Made by a program: the position numbers and the translations under genes
From: Paramuribaculum sp.
GTDB taxonomy: Bacteria; Bacteroidota; Bacteroidia; Bacteroidales; Muribaculaceae
Assembly (NCBI GenBank): GCA_022511125.1
Contig: JAFLSD010000006.1
Location: forward strand, 99,499 to 163,498
DNA length: 64,000 nucleotides
Reading direction: 5' to 3'
The notes under the pieces: generated by a model
Told to the model about the DNA's origin: nothing
The model's database searches: none
What the model saw: only the letters and a program-made list of their open reading frames with translations
In this document: positions 18,845 through 26,673 of the stretch, one piece after another
Numbering within the stretch: position 1 is the stretch's first letter
Layout of the letters: every line of letters begins with the position of its first letter

Positions 18845-18860
18845 TTTAATTATTTTTAAC

Positions 18861-18891
18861 TTGTATATATAACGATATTGTTATATCTTTG
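18861..18891 (+). promoter_or_regulatory. hicAB promoter with embedded inverted-repeat operator
   Basis: TTG at 18861-18863, a 20-base spacer, TATCTTTG at 18884-18891. Inside the spacer is the inverted repeat ATATAAC-N6-GTTATAT (18867-18886), well placed for repression by the HicB DNA-binding domain. Promoter and operator look intact although hicA is broken. Confidence 0.65.
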
Positions 18892-18914
18892 TATCGCTAA
18901 TCAGTGAGAGAATG

Positions 18915-19096
18915 ATGAAATGGAATGAATTAAAAAGAATCGCAATCGCTCACGGATTTAGATTCGTCAGAAGCGGAGAAAGCACGATGAGTATTTCAAC
19001 CCGAAAACAAAAGTGACAATTCAAATAGAGCGGCACTGGTCGCAAGAAGTCAGAAAAGGGTTATTAAGCAGATTAAAGAAACAAATCGGATTCTAA
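18915..19096 (+). pseudogene. hicA: hicA toxin gene with a one-base deletion frameshift
   Basis: HicA is a small mRNA interferase. From ATG 18915 the frame reads MKWNELKRIAIAHGFRFVRSGES (typical HicA N-terminus), then leaves the family and stops at about 19016. A shifted frame entered at C18983 reads HDEYFNPKTKVTIQIERHWSQEVRKG... to a TAA at 19094-19096, the normal HicA C-terminus with a conserved SQEVRKG segment. One missing C in the Ser-His junction (AGC-CAC expected, AGCAC found) explains both halves. The site is not a homopolymer. An ATG at 18912 is an alternative start. The predicted full protein would be about 61 residues. Confidence 0.85.
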
Positions 19097-19120
19097 GAAT
19101 AAGGGCAAAAGCCCTTATTC
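19097..19120 (+). promoter_or_regulatory. Perfect hairpin between hicA and hicB
   Basis: A 10-bp perfect stem GAATAAGGGC/GCCCTTATTC with an AAAA loop directly after the hicA stop, 29 bases before the hicB ATG. No U-tract follows, so it is more likely an mRNA stability or processing element than a terminator. Confidence 0.5.
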
Positions 19121-19148
19121 TTGACCTTAAACAATAAAATAAAAAAAC

Positions 19149-19547
19149 ATGAAAGTGAGTATAGAAAAACAATCGGATGGTTCGTTCATAGCATATAATA
19201 CGACAGGTGATTTCGTAACATTATTGGGAACGGGCGCAACAGTAGAGGACGCTAAATCAGACTTTGTGACTTCTTTCAACGTTATAAAAGAAAGTTATTC
19301 TTCTCGTGGCGATTTTATGCCGGAAGAACTTACGGAAGATATCGAATTCAATTTTGATGTATCATCTTTATTTGAATACTACTCGATGTTTAATGTGAGT
19401 GCACTTGCACGCTATTTGGGTATAAACGAGAGCCTGATGCGTCAGTATAAGGGCGGTGCAACTTATGTTTCAGACAAACAAATTGAGAAGATAGAGTCGG
19501 GGATGAGAAAACTCGGAACTGAATTAGCTGCACTCCGCATTCATTGA
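19149..19547 (+). CDS. hicB: HicB-type antitoxin with HTH domain
   Basis: A 132-residue antitoxin. The N-terminal part (MKVSIEKQSDGSFIAYNTT..., about 1-70) is the degenerate RNase-H-like fold that binds HicA. The C-terminal part (SALARYLGINESLMRQYKGG, about 93-112) is a helix-turn-helix expected to bind the inverted repeat in the promoter. It follows hicA in the same orientation. Because hicA is frameshifted it may now act as an orphan regulator or antitoxin (inference). The frame itself is intact. Confidence 0.88.
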   Translation: MKVSIEKQSDGSFIAYNTTGDFVTLLGTGATVEDAKSDFVTSFNVIKESYSSRGDFMPEELTEDIEFNFDVSSLFEYYSMFNVSALARYLGINESLMRQYKGGATYVSDKQIEKIESGMRKLGTELAALRIH

Positions 19548-19612
19548 TTAGCAATCCATTTCATGCGGGAGGCGCTCCCGAAAGGTTCGCGTTCTTTTTT
19601 GTGGCGTTCGTA

Positions 19613-19653
19613 AAAAATCGTCGTGCTTGATTAACGTGCACGCTGCGATTTTT
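19613..19653. terminator. Bidirectional terminator between hicB and the DUF5053 gene
   Basis: AAAAATCG pairs with CGATTTTT (8 bp), with an inner CGTGC/GCACG pairing. T-tracts lie on both strands, between two convergent genes. Confidence 0.7.
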
Positions 19654-19679
19654 ATCGTGTAATCGATTATTTAAACGAT

Positions 19680-19693
19680 GTCAGCAAAATGAT
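19680..19693. repeat. 14-bp direct repeat, right copy
   Basis: GTCAGCAAAATGAT, identical to 18696-18709. It abuts the stop codon of the DUF5053 gene at 19694. Confidence 0.7.
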
Positions 19694-20005
19694 TTATTCA
19701 GCTTTTTCAATTGCATCAGCGTAGGCAGTCAGCTGATTGGCGAGTGAACGGAAGGAACTTGCTATTTTGTCGCAGTCTTCAGATGTGAATTTCTGTTGCT
19801 TGCCGTTTACTCGGTTCTCATTCAGACGTTGAGAAAACCAGGCATGAGTATGGTTGAAGTATTTCTTCGCAAAGCCCGAAAGGTTGATGATGTCTCGAAG
19901 CTCGAGGAATGACACCCATACAGCTTCAGTCTTTACTTTCATCTGCTCGGCGCGTCTTAATTCCGGATTACAAAAATCTTCAAATGTTTCAATGTCTTTA
20001 TTCAT
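19694..20005 (-). CDS. DUF5053 domain protein
   Basis: A 103-residue protein. An upstream TTG at 20035 is inside a hairpin, so ATG 20005 (MNKDIETFEDF) is the sensible start. The core ELRDIINLSGFAKKYFNHTHAWFSQRLNENRVNGKQQKFTSED resembles DUF5053, a small Bacteroidetes family with an HTH-like segment followed by the VNGK-x-x-F-T motif, often found in mobile or accessory regions. It is possibly a DNA-binding regulator; the function is unknown. Its location beside hicAB and a tRNA supports an accessory origin. Confidence 0.7.
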   Translation of the reverse strand: MNKDIETFEDFCNPELRRAEQMKVKTEAVWVSFLELRDIINLSGFAKKYFNHTHAWFSQRLNENRVNGKQQKFTSEDCDKIASSFRSLANQLTAYADAIEKAE

Positions 20006-20020
20006 AAATTCTTTAAATTT

Positions 20021-20042
20021 GCCCCCGTCTTTCAACGGGGGC
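20021..20042 (-). terminator. GCCCCCGT hairpin upstream of the DUF5053 gene
   Basis: A perfect 8-bp stem GCCCCCGT/ACGGGGGC, loop of 6. It lies between the decayed ORF (20048-20188) and the DUF5053 start, so it could be a terminator or attenuator in that minus-strand transcript. A short TTT also follows on the plus strand. Confidence 0.45.
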
Positions 20043-20047
20043 TTTGG

Positions 20048-20188
20048 TTAATCATTCATGTGTTTTAACTCGTAAAGCAATCCTTTGATTTGATTGACCA
20101 GCGGTTGGTTTTTCTTGGTCTCTATCATCGCTGATAAATAGAGGATTCGGAAAATCAACCGTTGTTTTTATTTCTTTTTATACTTCAT
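20048..20188 (-). pseudogene. Small ORF with an in-frame stop, unknown
   Basis: After a strong ribosome site (AGAAAGGAG) the ATG at 20188 reads MKYKKK, then TAA, then continues in the same frame as KQRLIFRILYLSAMIETKKN... to a stop at 20048-20050. Either a 46-residue gene was broken by one stop, or the six-residue ORF is a leader and a downstream ATG (20128, 26 residues) is used. No family recognised. Confidence 0.35.
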
Positions 20189-20266
20189 TTTATCTCCTTT
20201 CTGGTTTTGTTTTAAAGGGCAGTTTTCTGCCGCTCCTCGACGAAAACAGTTTAATTATTATGAAGC

Positions 20267-20305
20267 AAAAAAAAAGCCCTTAAAGTCAATGACTGTTAAG
20301 GACTT
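20267..20305 (-). terminator. Rho-independent terminator of tRNA-fMet
   Basis: A 10-bp stem (AAGTCCTTAA with TTAAGGGCTT, one G-T wobble) followed by nine T on the minus strand, 11 bases past the tRNA 3' end. Confidence 0.85.
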
Positions 20306-20315
20306 ACGTTAGTTG

Positions 20316-20387
<72 letters not shown>

Positions 20388-20552
20388 ATGTTTTGATAGT
20401 GCAAAGTTACGACTTTTTATCTTAAACGGCAAACGAAGGCGAATGTCTGTTTGTTAAAATTTGCAAACCTCGCCAAACATGCTTTTATGTTATCTTCGTA
20501 GAATCTTTAACATCTGCTGTTTATGTTTAGGGATTTATTGGACGAAAAATGT

Positions 20553-20584
20553 TTTGGTGAATTGAATAAAACGTCTTAACTTTA
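20553..20584 (+). promoter_or_regulatory. Probable promoter of the GH92-fucose run
   Basis: TTTG at 20553-20556, 20-base spacer, TAACTTTA at 20577-20584 (one mismatch to TAnnTTTG). Leader of about 28 bases to the GTG at 20619. No operator palindrome recognised. Confidence 0.5.
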
Positions 20585-20618
20585 GGGTCTGAAAAACGAA
20601 ACCTTAAATTTACTGACG

Positions 20619-22820
20619 GTGAAAAGAAAATTGTTTTTTATTGCCGGTCTGGTTTTATCATTGATGTCGTCAAGCGCGGCCGATATTACAGCAGATTCTG
20701 ATTTTACCAGATGGGTAAATCCTTTTATAGGAGCGGCCGATAACGGCCATACGTTCCCGGGAGCTACCAGGCCTTTCGGAATGATACAGACTTCGCCTGT
20801 GACGGGAGCCGTGGGATGGAGATATTGTTCTGAATACGTCTACAGCGATTCGATCATCTGGGGATTCACACAGACTCACCTTAACGGTACGGGCTGTATG
20901 GATCTTGGGGATATCCTCGTAATGCCCGCTAACGGCAAACGTACGCGCGGGTGGGATGAATATCGCAGTCCTTTCGACAAATCGTCGGAATCGGCTTCGC
21001 CGGGTTATTACGCAGTCACCTTGAGCGAACCTGACATTAAGGTCGAGTTGACAGCCACTTCCCACGCGGCTTTTCACCGCTATACCTTCAACCGGGCTGA
21101 AACGCCTTCGGTACTCATTGACTTACAGCACGGACCGGCCTGGAGCGAAAGCCAGTATCACGGTCAGGTGCTCGAATGCCGTACTTATTGGGAAGACGCT
21201 TATACGCTGACAGGCCATGTCAAGAATGCCGTATGGGTCTATCAGGACTATTTTTTTGTAATGAAATTCAACCGACCGGTAACTGAGGTCATAACCCTCC
21301 AACCGGGCGAACGTGAAAAAGGCGAGCGCATAGTGGCAGGTTTCGATCTGGCGGCTGGAGAAGGGTTGGAAATGAAAGTAGCCATGTCGACAGTCAGTGT
21401 CGGAGGAGCCTTGAGAAATCTCGAAGCTGAAATCCCCGGATGGAATTTCGATGAAATCCGTTCTCAAGCTAAAAGCGATTGGAACGGCTATCTCGGGAGA
21501 ATCGATGCCACGGGTACCCCGGAGGAACTGACCAACTTCTATACTGCTTTCTATCATGCCATCATCCAACCGAATATGATAGCCGATGTCGACGGGCAAT
21601 ATCGGAATGCCGACAACTCGATTGTCAAAGCCGACGGCGGCGAGTTTTACTCAACATTCTCGCTTTGGGACACTTACCGTGCAGCTCATCCGTTTTACAC
21701 CCTAATGATTCCGGAGAGAGTCGACGGATTTGTCAATTCGCTTGTGGCACAAGGAGAAGTCCAGGGATTTCTTCCTATCTGGGCTCTTTGGGGCAAGGAA
21801 AATTTCACGATGATAGGTAATCATGCTGTCCCTGTAATTGCCGAAGCTTACCGCAAAGGATTCCGAGGATTTGATGCCGACAGGGCTTTCGAAGCGATAA
21901 AACGGACTCAAACCGTTTCCCATCCTCAGAAAAGCGACTGGGAAACATATCTCAAATATGGATATTTCCCCACCGATCTGACAAAAGCAGAAAGCGTTTC
22001 GTCGACGCTCGAATCGGTCTACGACGACTATGCAGCCGCCGACATGGCTTCGCTGTTAGGAAGGACCGAAGACGAAAAAATATTCCGTGAGAGAGCCGAT
22101 TTCTACAAAAATCTATTCGACAAACAGACCGGTTTCATGCGTCCGAAACGCAGCGACGGCACGTGGCTCACTCCTTTCGACCCCCAACAGGTAGGCCATA
22201 ACGAAAGCGTCGGCGGCGATTATACCGAAGGGAATGCGTGGCAATATACTTGGCATGTTCAGCACGACGTCCCGGGCCTGATAGAGCTGATGGGAGGCAA
22301 AGAGGCTTTTCTGACAAAGCTCGACTCTCTATTCACAATCGAACTCATCACGAACCAGAGCGACGTTACCGGTCTGATTGGACAGTATGCCCACGGCAAC
22401 GAGCCCAGTCATCATGTAACATATCTCTACGCACTCGCCGGCAATCCGGCAAGGACTCAGGAACTGATACGCGAGATTTTCGACACACAGTATCGGCCGG
22501 AGCCTGACGGATTGAGCGGTAACGATGACTGCGGTCAGATGTCGGCGTGGTATATGTTTTCAGCCATGGGATTTTATCCGGTGGATCCTGTAAGTGCAAC
22601 ATACGTTTTCGGTGCTCCTCAGATGCCTGCCTTCACGCTTAATCTTCCCGGAGGAAAGAAATTCGTAATCAAAGCAGAAGGGTTATCGAAAGAAAATAAA
22701 TATGTGGAGAGCATCACTCTCAATGGAAAACCCTATCTCCTTCCCTACATTAAACATGAGGACATTACAAAAGGAGGAGAGCTCGTATATAAAATGACTG
22801 ATAAAAAACCAAAAAAATAA
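20619..22820 (+). CDS. GH92 alpha-mannosidase, secreted
   Basis: A 733-residue exo-acting alpha-mannosidase of GH92 (calcium-dependent, usually alpha-1,2/1,3 on host N-glycans). Start codon GTG, then a signal peptide (MKRKLFFIAGLVLSLMSSSAA). The N-terminal beta-sandwich begins WVNPFIGAADNGHTFPGATRPFGMIQTSP, a near-invariant GH92 opening. The catalytic (alpha/alpha)6 domain carries GGDYTEGNAWQYTWHVQHD (about 528-546) and GNDDCGQMSAWYMFSAMGFYP (about 634-654). Exact linkage specificity cannot be read. Only 21 bases separate it from fucI, suggesting joint expression for host-glycan use. Confidence 0.95.
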   Translation: MKRKLFFIAGLVLSLMSSSAADITADSDFTRWVNPFIGAADNGHTFPGATRPFGMIQTSPVTGAVGWRYCSEYVYSDSIIWGFTQTHLNGTGCMDLGDILVMPANGKRTRGWDEYRSPFDKSSESASPGYYAVTLSEPDIKVELTATSHAAFHRYTFNRAETPSVLIDLQHGPAWSESQYHGQVLECRTYWEDAYTLTGHVKNAVWVYQDYFFVMKFNRPVTEVITLQPGEREKGERIVAGFDLAAGEGLEMKVAMSTVSVGGALRNLEAEIPGWNFDEIRSQAKSDWNGYLGRIDATGTPEELTNFYTAFYHAIIQPNMIADVDGQYRNADNSIVKADGGEFYSTFSLWDTYRAAHPFYTLMIPERVDGFVNSLVAQGEVQGFLPIWALWGKENFTMIGNHAVPVIAEAYRKGFRGFDADRAFEAIKRTQTVSHPQKSDWETYLKYGYFPTDLTKAESVSSTLESVYDDYAAADMASLLGRTEDEKIFRERADFYKNLFDKQTGFMRPKRSDGTWLTPFDPQQVGHNESVGGDYTEGNAWQYTWHVQHDVPGLIELMGGKEAFLTKLDSLFTIELITNQSDVTGLIGQYAHGNEPSHHVTYLYALAGNPARTQELIREIFDTQYRPEPDGLSGNDDCGQMSAWYMFSAMGFYPVDPVSATYVFGAPQMPAFTLNLPGGKKFVIKAEGLSKENKYVESITLNGKPYLLPYIKHEDITKGGELVYKMTDKKPKK

Positions 22821-22841
22821 ACTATATTAAATCCAATATTT

Positions 22842-24617
22842 ATGAGTAAATATCCGAAAATCGGTATCCGTCCTACTATCGACGGTCGACAGGGAGGCGT
22901 TAGAGAAAGCCTCGAGGAAAAAACTATGAACCTTGCTAAGGCAGTAGCGGAACTAATCTCGAAAAATCTCCGTAACGGCGATGGAAGTCCCGTTGAGTGT
23001 GTGATTGCTGACGGTACGATAGGCCGTGTAGCTGAAACGGCTGCTTGTGCAGAGAAATTTGAAAGAGAAGGAGTAGGGGCAACTATTACCGTTACAAGTT
23101 GCTGGTGTTATGGCGCGGAAACAATGGATATGAATCCTTATTGGCCGAAGGCCGTATGGGGCTTCAACGGAACCGAACGTCCCGGAGCTGTTTATCTTGC
23201 TGCCGTGCTCGCTGCACATGCTCAAAAAGGATTGCCGGCATTCGGCATTTATGGCCATGACGTACAGGATCTTGACGACAACAGCATACCTGCCGACGTA
23301 GCGGAAAAAATTCTCCGCTTTGCGCGTGCCGCCCTTGCAGTGGCTAACATGCGCGGAAAGAGCTATCTCTCTATGGGATCTGTTTCAATGGGTATTGCAG
23401 GCTCGATCGTCGACCCGAATTTCTTCCAGGAATATCTGGGAATGCGTAATGAATCTGTCGATCTCACAGAAATCATCCGCAGAATGACGGAAGGCATTTA
23501 CGACAAAGAAGAATATGAAAAAGCAATGGCCTGGACCAAGCAACACTGCATGGTGAACGAAGGCAAGGACATTTCCAATACCGTAAAGGCTAAATCGAGA
23601 GAAGAAAAAGACGCCGACTGGGATTTCGTAGTTAAGATGACTATCATAATGCGCGACCTTATGAAAGGCAATCCAAAACTACTCGAAATGGGATTCAAAG
23701 AAGAAGCGATGGGCCACAATGCTATCGTTGCCGGTTTCCAGGGTCAGCGTCAGTGGACCGATTTCTATCCTAACGGCGACTATTCGGAAGCCCTTCTCAA
23801 TACTCAGTTCGACTGGAACGGAATCCGTCAGGCATTTGTGCTTGCAACGGAAAATGATGCGTGCAATGGTGTAGCGATGCTTTTCGGACATCTTCTCACC
23901 AACCGTGCTCAGATTTTCTCCGACGTACGTACCTACTGGAGTCCTGAAGCTGTGAAACGCGTAACCGGTAAGGAACTCACCGGAAAAGCAAAAGACGGAA
24001 TCATCCATCTGATCAATTCAGGTGCGACTAACCTCGAAGCTACCGGACAGTCGGTTGACGAAAACGGCAACCCCACGATGAAGGAGCACTGGAATCTTAC
24101 GGAAGAAGATGTGGACAAATGTCTGAAAGCAACTACCTGGTATCCTGCCAACCGTGATTATTTCCGTGGTGGAGGCTTCTCAAGCAACTTCCTGACAAAA
24201 GGCGGAATGCCCGTGACAATGTCGCGCCTCAACCTCGTGAAAGGACTTGGTCCGGTTCTTCAGATCGCAGAAGGATGGACTGTTGACATCGACCCTGAAA
24301 TCAACGAAGTTCTCGACAAACGCACAGACCCCACATGGCCTACTACTTGGTTCGTGCCGCGTCTTTGTCCCGACCGCGATGCCTTCAAGGATGTTTATTC
24401 AGTGATGAACAACTGGGGAGCAAACCACGGTGCAATAAGCTTCGGCCACATTGGAGCCGACCTCATAACAATGGCTTCAATTCTTCGCATACCCGTATGT
24501 ATGCACAATGTAGAAGATAGCGCTATCTTCCGTCCTTCAGCCTGGAATGCTTTCGGTATGGATAAGGAAGGTGCTGACTACAGAGCTTGCAAAAATTATG
24601 GTCCCATCTATAAATAA
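22842..24617 (+). CDS. fucI: L-fucose isomerase
   Basis: A 591-residue Mn-dependent ketol isomerase converting L-fucose to L-fuculose, the same length as E. coli FucI. The metal ligands are visible: E337 in [12 protein letters not shown]361 in [10 protein letters not shown] and H529 in [11 protein letters not shown]. The N-terminus ([22 protein letters not shown]) is characteristic. It is the first enzyme of the fucose pathway, followed after 8 bases by fucA. Cytoplasmic. Confidence 0.97.
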   Translation: MSKYPKIGIRPTIDGRQGGVRESLEEKTMNLAKAVAELISKNLRNGDGSPVECVIADGTIGRVAETAACAEKFEREGVGATITVTSCWCYGAETMDMNPYWPKAVWGFNGTERPGAVYLAAVLAAHAQKGLPAFGIYGHDVQDLDDNSIPADVAEKILRFARAALAVANMRGKSYLSMGSVSMGIAGSIVDPNFFQEYLGMRNESVDLTEIIRRMTEGIYDKEEYEKAMAWTKQHCMVNEGKDISNTVKAKSREEKDADWDFVVKMTIIMRDLMKGNPKLLEMGFKEEAMGHNAIVAGFQGQRQWTDFYPNGDYSEALLNTQFDWNGIRQAFVLATENDACNGVAMLFGHLLTNRAQIFSDVRTYWSPEAVKRVTGKELTGKAKDGIIHLINSGATNLEATGQSVDENGNPTMKEHWNLTEEDVDKCLKATTWYPANRDYFRGGGFSSNFLTKGGMPVTMSRLNLVKGLGPVLQIAEGWTVDIDPEINEVLDKRTDPTWPTTWFVPRLCPDRDAFKDVYSVMNNWGANHGAISFGHIGADLITMASILRIPVCMHNVEDSAIFRPSAWNAFGMDKEGADYRACKNYGPIYK

Positions 24618-24625
24618 TTGTAAAG

Positions 24626-25267
24626 ATGGCAACAATTCAACAGATAGAAGAATTTGTGGCATGCGCGCATAAGGTAGGCGAAGCAGGCCTTACCGTTTGC
24701 AGCAGCGGCAATCTTTCGATAAGACTTGGCGATGAAGTGTTGGTATCGGGAACCGGTTCTTGGGTTCCCGACCTCACTCCCGACAAAGTATCGGTGGTTA
24801 GATTTTCCGATTCGACCGTACTCAATGGCGTCAAACCGTCAATGGAGAGTGTGTTCCATCTCGGAGTGATGAGAGAACGTGATCCGGAAGTGAATTGCGT
24901 GCTCCATTTTCAGTCGCCTTATGCAACTGTCGTGGCATGTATGGATAAACGTCCCGATAACTTCAATTTCACAGCCGAGTGTCCAATCCACGTCGGCAGG
25001 GAAATTCCTATGATTCCATATTTCCGCCCCGGTTCACCCGAATTGGCTGCTCATGTGATCGCAGCTATGAAGGAACACGACTCGGTGATGCTCCTCAAGC
25101 ATGGCCAGGTAGTTTGCGGAAAGGATTTCCGGCAGGCATTCGAACGCGCCATGTTTTTTGAAATGGCATGCCGCATAGCCGTTATCAACGGTAAAAACGT
25201 GGATCCTTTGACCAAACACGAAATAGGAGATTTGGATAAATACATACTCGGAAAAATTACTAAATGA
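24626..25267 (+). CDS. fucA: L-fuculose-phosphate aldolase (class II aldolase/adducin family)
   Basis: A 213-residue aldolase cleaving L-fuculose-1-phosphate to dihydroxyacetone phosphate and L-lactaldehyde. Class II features: CSSGNLSIRLGDEVLVSGTGS (phosphate site), Glu in KPSMESVFHLG, and HGQVVCG near the C-terminus. The expected His-X-His zinc pair reads H-F-Q (VLHFQSPYAT), so one zinc ligand differs from E. coli FucA. I believe the Bacteroides relatives share this, but cannot check. The context between fucI and fucK makes the assignment solid. The last bases overlap the fucK ATG (ATGA). Confidence 0.9.
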   Translation: MATIQQIEEFVACAHKVGEAGLTVCSSGNLSIRLGDEVLVSGTGSWVPDLTPDKVSVVRFSDSTVLNGVKPSMESVFHLGVMRERDPEVNCVLHFQSPYATVVACMDKRPDNFNFTAECPIHVGREIPMIPYFRPGSPELAAHVIAAMKEHDSVMLLKHGQVVCGKDFRQAFERAMFFEMACRIAVINGKNVDPLTKHEIGDLDKYILGKITK

Positions 25268-26673
25268 GCAGAATTTATTTAGCTGCCGATTTCGGCGGAG
25301 GAAGCGGGCGCGTCATCGCCGGCCATATCGGCGATGACGCCTCCGGCAAGACTCTCGTGATGGAGGAGATTCATCGTTTTCCCAATCGCGTGGTGAGAAT
25401 AGGCGATTATCTTTACTGGGACTTCCCGGCTCTCTTCGCAGAACTCAAAGAGGGACTTGCAAAAGCCGCGGCGAAGTTCGGCTACAGCATTGCGAGCATT
25501 GGAATAGATACATGGGGCGTTGATTTCGGACTCATCGACAAACTGGGCAATCTCGTAGGCAATCCCATTTGCTATCGTGACACCCACACTCAAGGACTCG
25601 TGGAGGAATTTAGCAGCGAAAACGATCCCTCCGCCCATTATGCGGAAGCCGGCATACAGATGCTTCCCATCAACACAATGTTCCGGCTCATTTCGATGGT
25701 CAAGACTGACGACCCGAAACTACGCATAGCCGACAAGCTCCTGTTCATGCCTGACCTGTTCAGTTATTATCTCACGGGAAAAGCTCAGAATGAATATACG
25801 ATCGCATCCACTTCCGAACTTCTTGACGCCCGCACACGTCAATGGAACACGCCTCTAATCGAGAAAATAGGCGTCGACGCGTCGCTGTTCGGCAGGATAG
25901 TGATGCCGGGCGAAAGCCGCGGAGCAGTCACTGCCGAGATTAGCCGCGAAACCGGTCTGTGTGACGACGTGAAGGTTATTGCCGTTGGCTCCCACGACAC
26001 GGCCAGCGCAGTCTTTGCGGCAGCCGAAAGTTACGACGACGGCCGTAGTGCCTTCCTGAGTTCCGGAACTTGGTCGCTTTTGGGAGTCTTGACCGACGAT
26101 CCCGTCCTGACCGAAGAAGCCAGGCTGGCCGACTACACAAACGAAGGAGCTGTTGGAGGCAAGATCCGCCTGCTTACCAATATCACAGGACTTTGGATTC
26201 TCCAACGTCTGGCGGCACAATGGAAAAGCCGCGGGGAAAATGTAGGGTGGTCAGAGCTGATAGATGAGGCCGAAGGAGCACGCGACACATCGATTATCGA
26301 TGTCGACGATCCTTTGTTCCAGAATCCCGACAATATGGAGGGTAATATCTTGGCTTACTGCGAGAAGAATGGCTTGCAGGCACCCGGCAACCGCGGGGAG
26401 TTCGTACGCTGTGTTTGCAATTCGCTGGCTGTCAGATATAAGAAAGCTATCGAAGATCTCAACACACTGCTACCCGAACCGATACGCAGGCTAAAGATTT
26501 TCGGGGGAGGCGCCAGCAACCGCTTGCTCAACAGGTTGACAGCCGAAGCCACCGGCCTTGAGGTTACGACCGGGGCGCGCGAAGCTACAGCTATCGGCAA
26601 TATTCTCGTACAAGCTATAGCCGACGGCTCGATTAAAGATAAAAGTGAAATAACCGAAATTATAGAACCATGA
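25264..26673 (+). CDS. fucK: L-fuculokinase (FGGY family, rhamnulokinase-like)
   Basis: A 469-residue FGGY-family sugar kinase. N-terminal ATPase motif AADFGGGSGRVIAG, substrate region SIGIDTWGVDFGLID, second domain GSHDTASAVFAA and SGTWSLLGV, C-terminal adenosine motif FGGGASNRLLNRLTA. By sequence it is closer to the rhamnulokinase branch than to E. coli FucK. Its position between fucA and fucP indicates L-fuculose as substrate (inference from context). It overlaps fucA and fucP by 4 bases each. Confidence 0.9.
   Translation: MSRIYLAADFGGGSGRVIAGHIGDDASGKTLVMEEIHRFPNRVVRIGDYLYWDFPALFAELKEGLAKAAAKFGYSIASIGIDTWGVDFGLIDKLGNLVGNPICYRDTHTQGLVEEFSSENDPSAHYAEAGIQMLPINTMFRLISMVKTDDPKLRIADKLLFMPDLFSYYLTGKAQNEYTIASTSELLDARTRQWNTPLIEKIGVDASLFGRIVMPGESRGAVTAEISRETGLCDDVKVIAVGSHDTASAVFAAAESYDDGRSAFLSSGTWSLLGVLTDDPVLTEEARLADYTNEGAVGGKIRLLTNITGLWILQRLAAQWKSRGENVGWSELIDEAEGARDTSIIDVDDPLFQNPDNMEGNILAYCEKNGLQAPGNRGEFVRCVCNSLAVRYKKAIEDLNTLLPEPIRRLKIFGGGASNRLLNRLTAEATGLEVTTGAREATAIGNILVQAIADGSIKDKSEITEIIEP

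Larger units (their letters stand above)
18388..18860. other. Gap with hairpins and decayed coding sequence
   Basis: No intact gene. On the minus strand between about 18690 and 18400 two overlapping frames look protein-like in different parts. One starts MFPSNLNFDVKCSSYSS. The other ends ISGNVTRLKKNGEKPAVSIG... at a TAA near 18400. A frameshifted relic of an unknown gene would explain this, but I recognise no family. A GGGACGCG hairpin (18711-18738) and a GAACGGC hairpin (18815-18844) follow. Confidence 0.4.

Noticed and set aside
20619-22820. Polysaccharide utilisation locus (SusCD type)
   Set aside because: No SusC/SusD pair or hybrid sensor is found around GH92, GH16 or the sulfatase, so no classical PUL is claimed.
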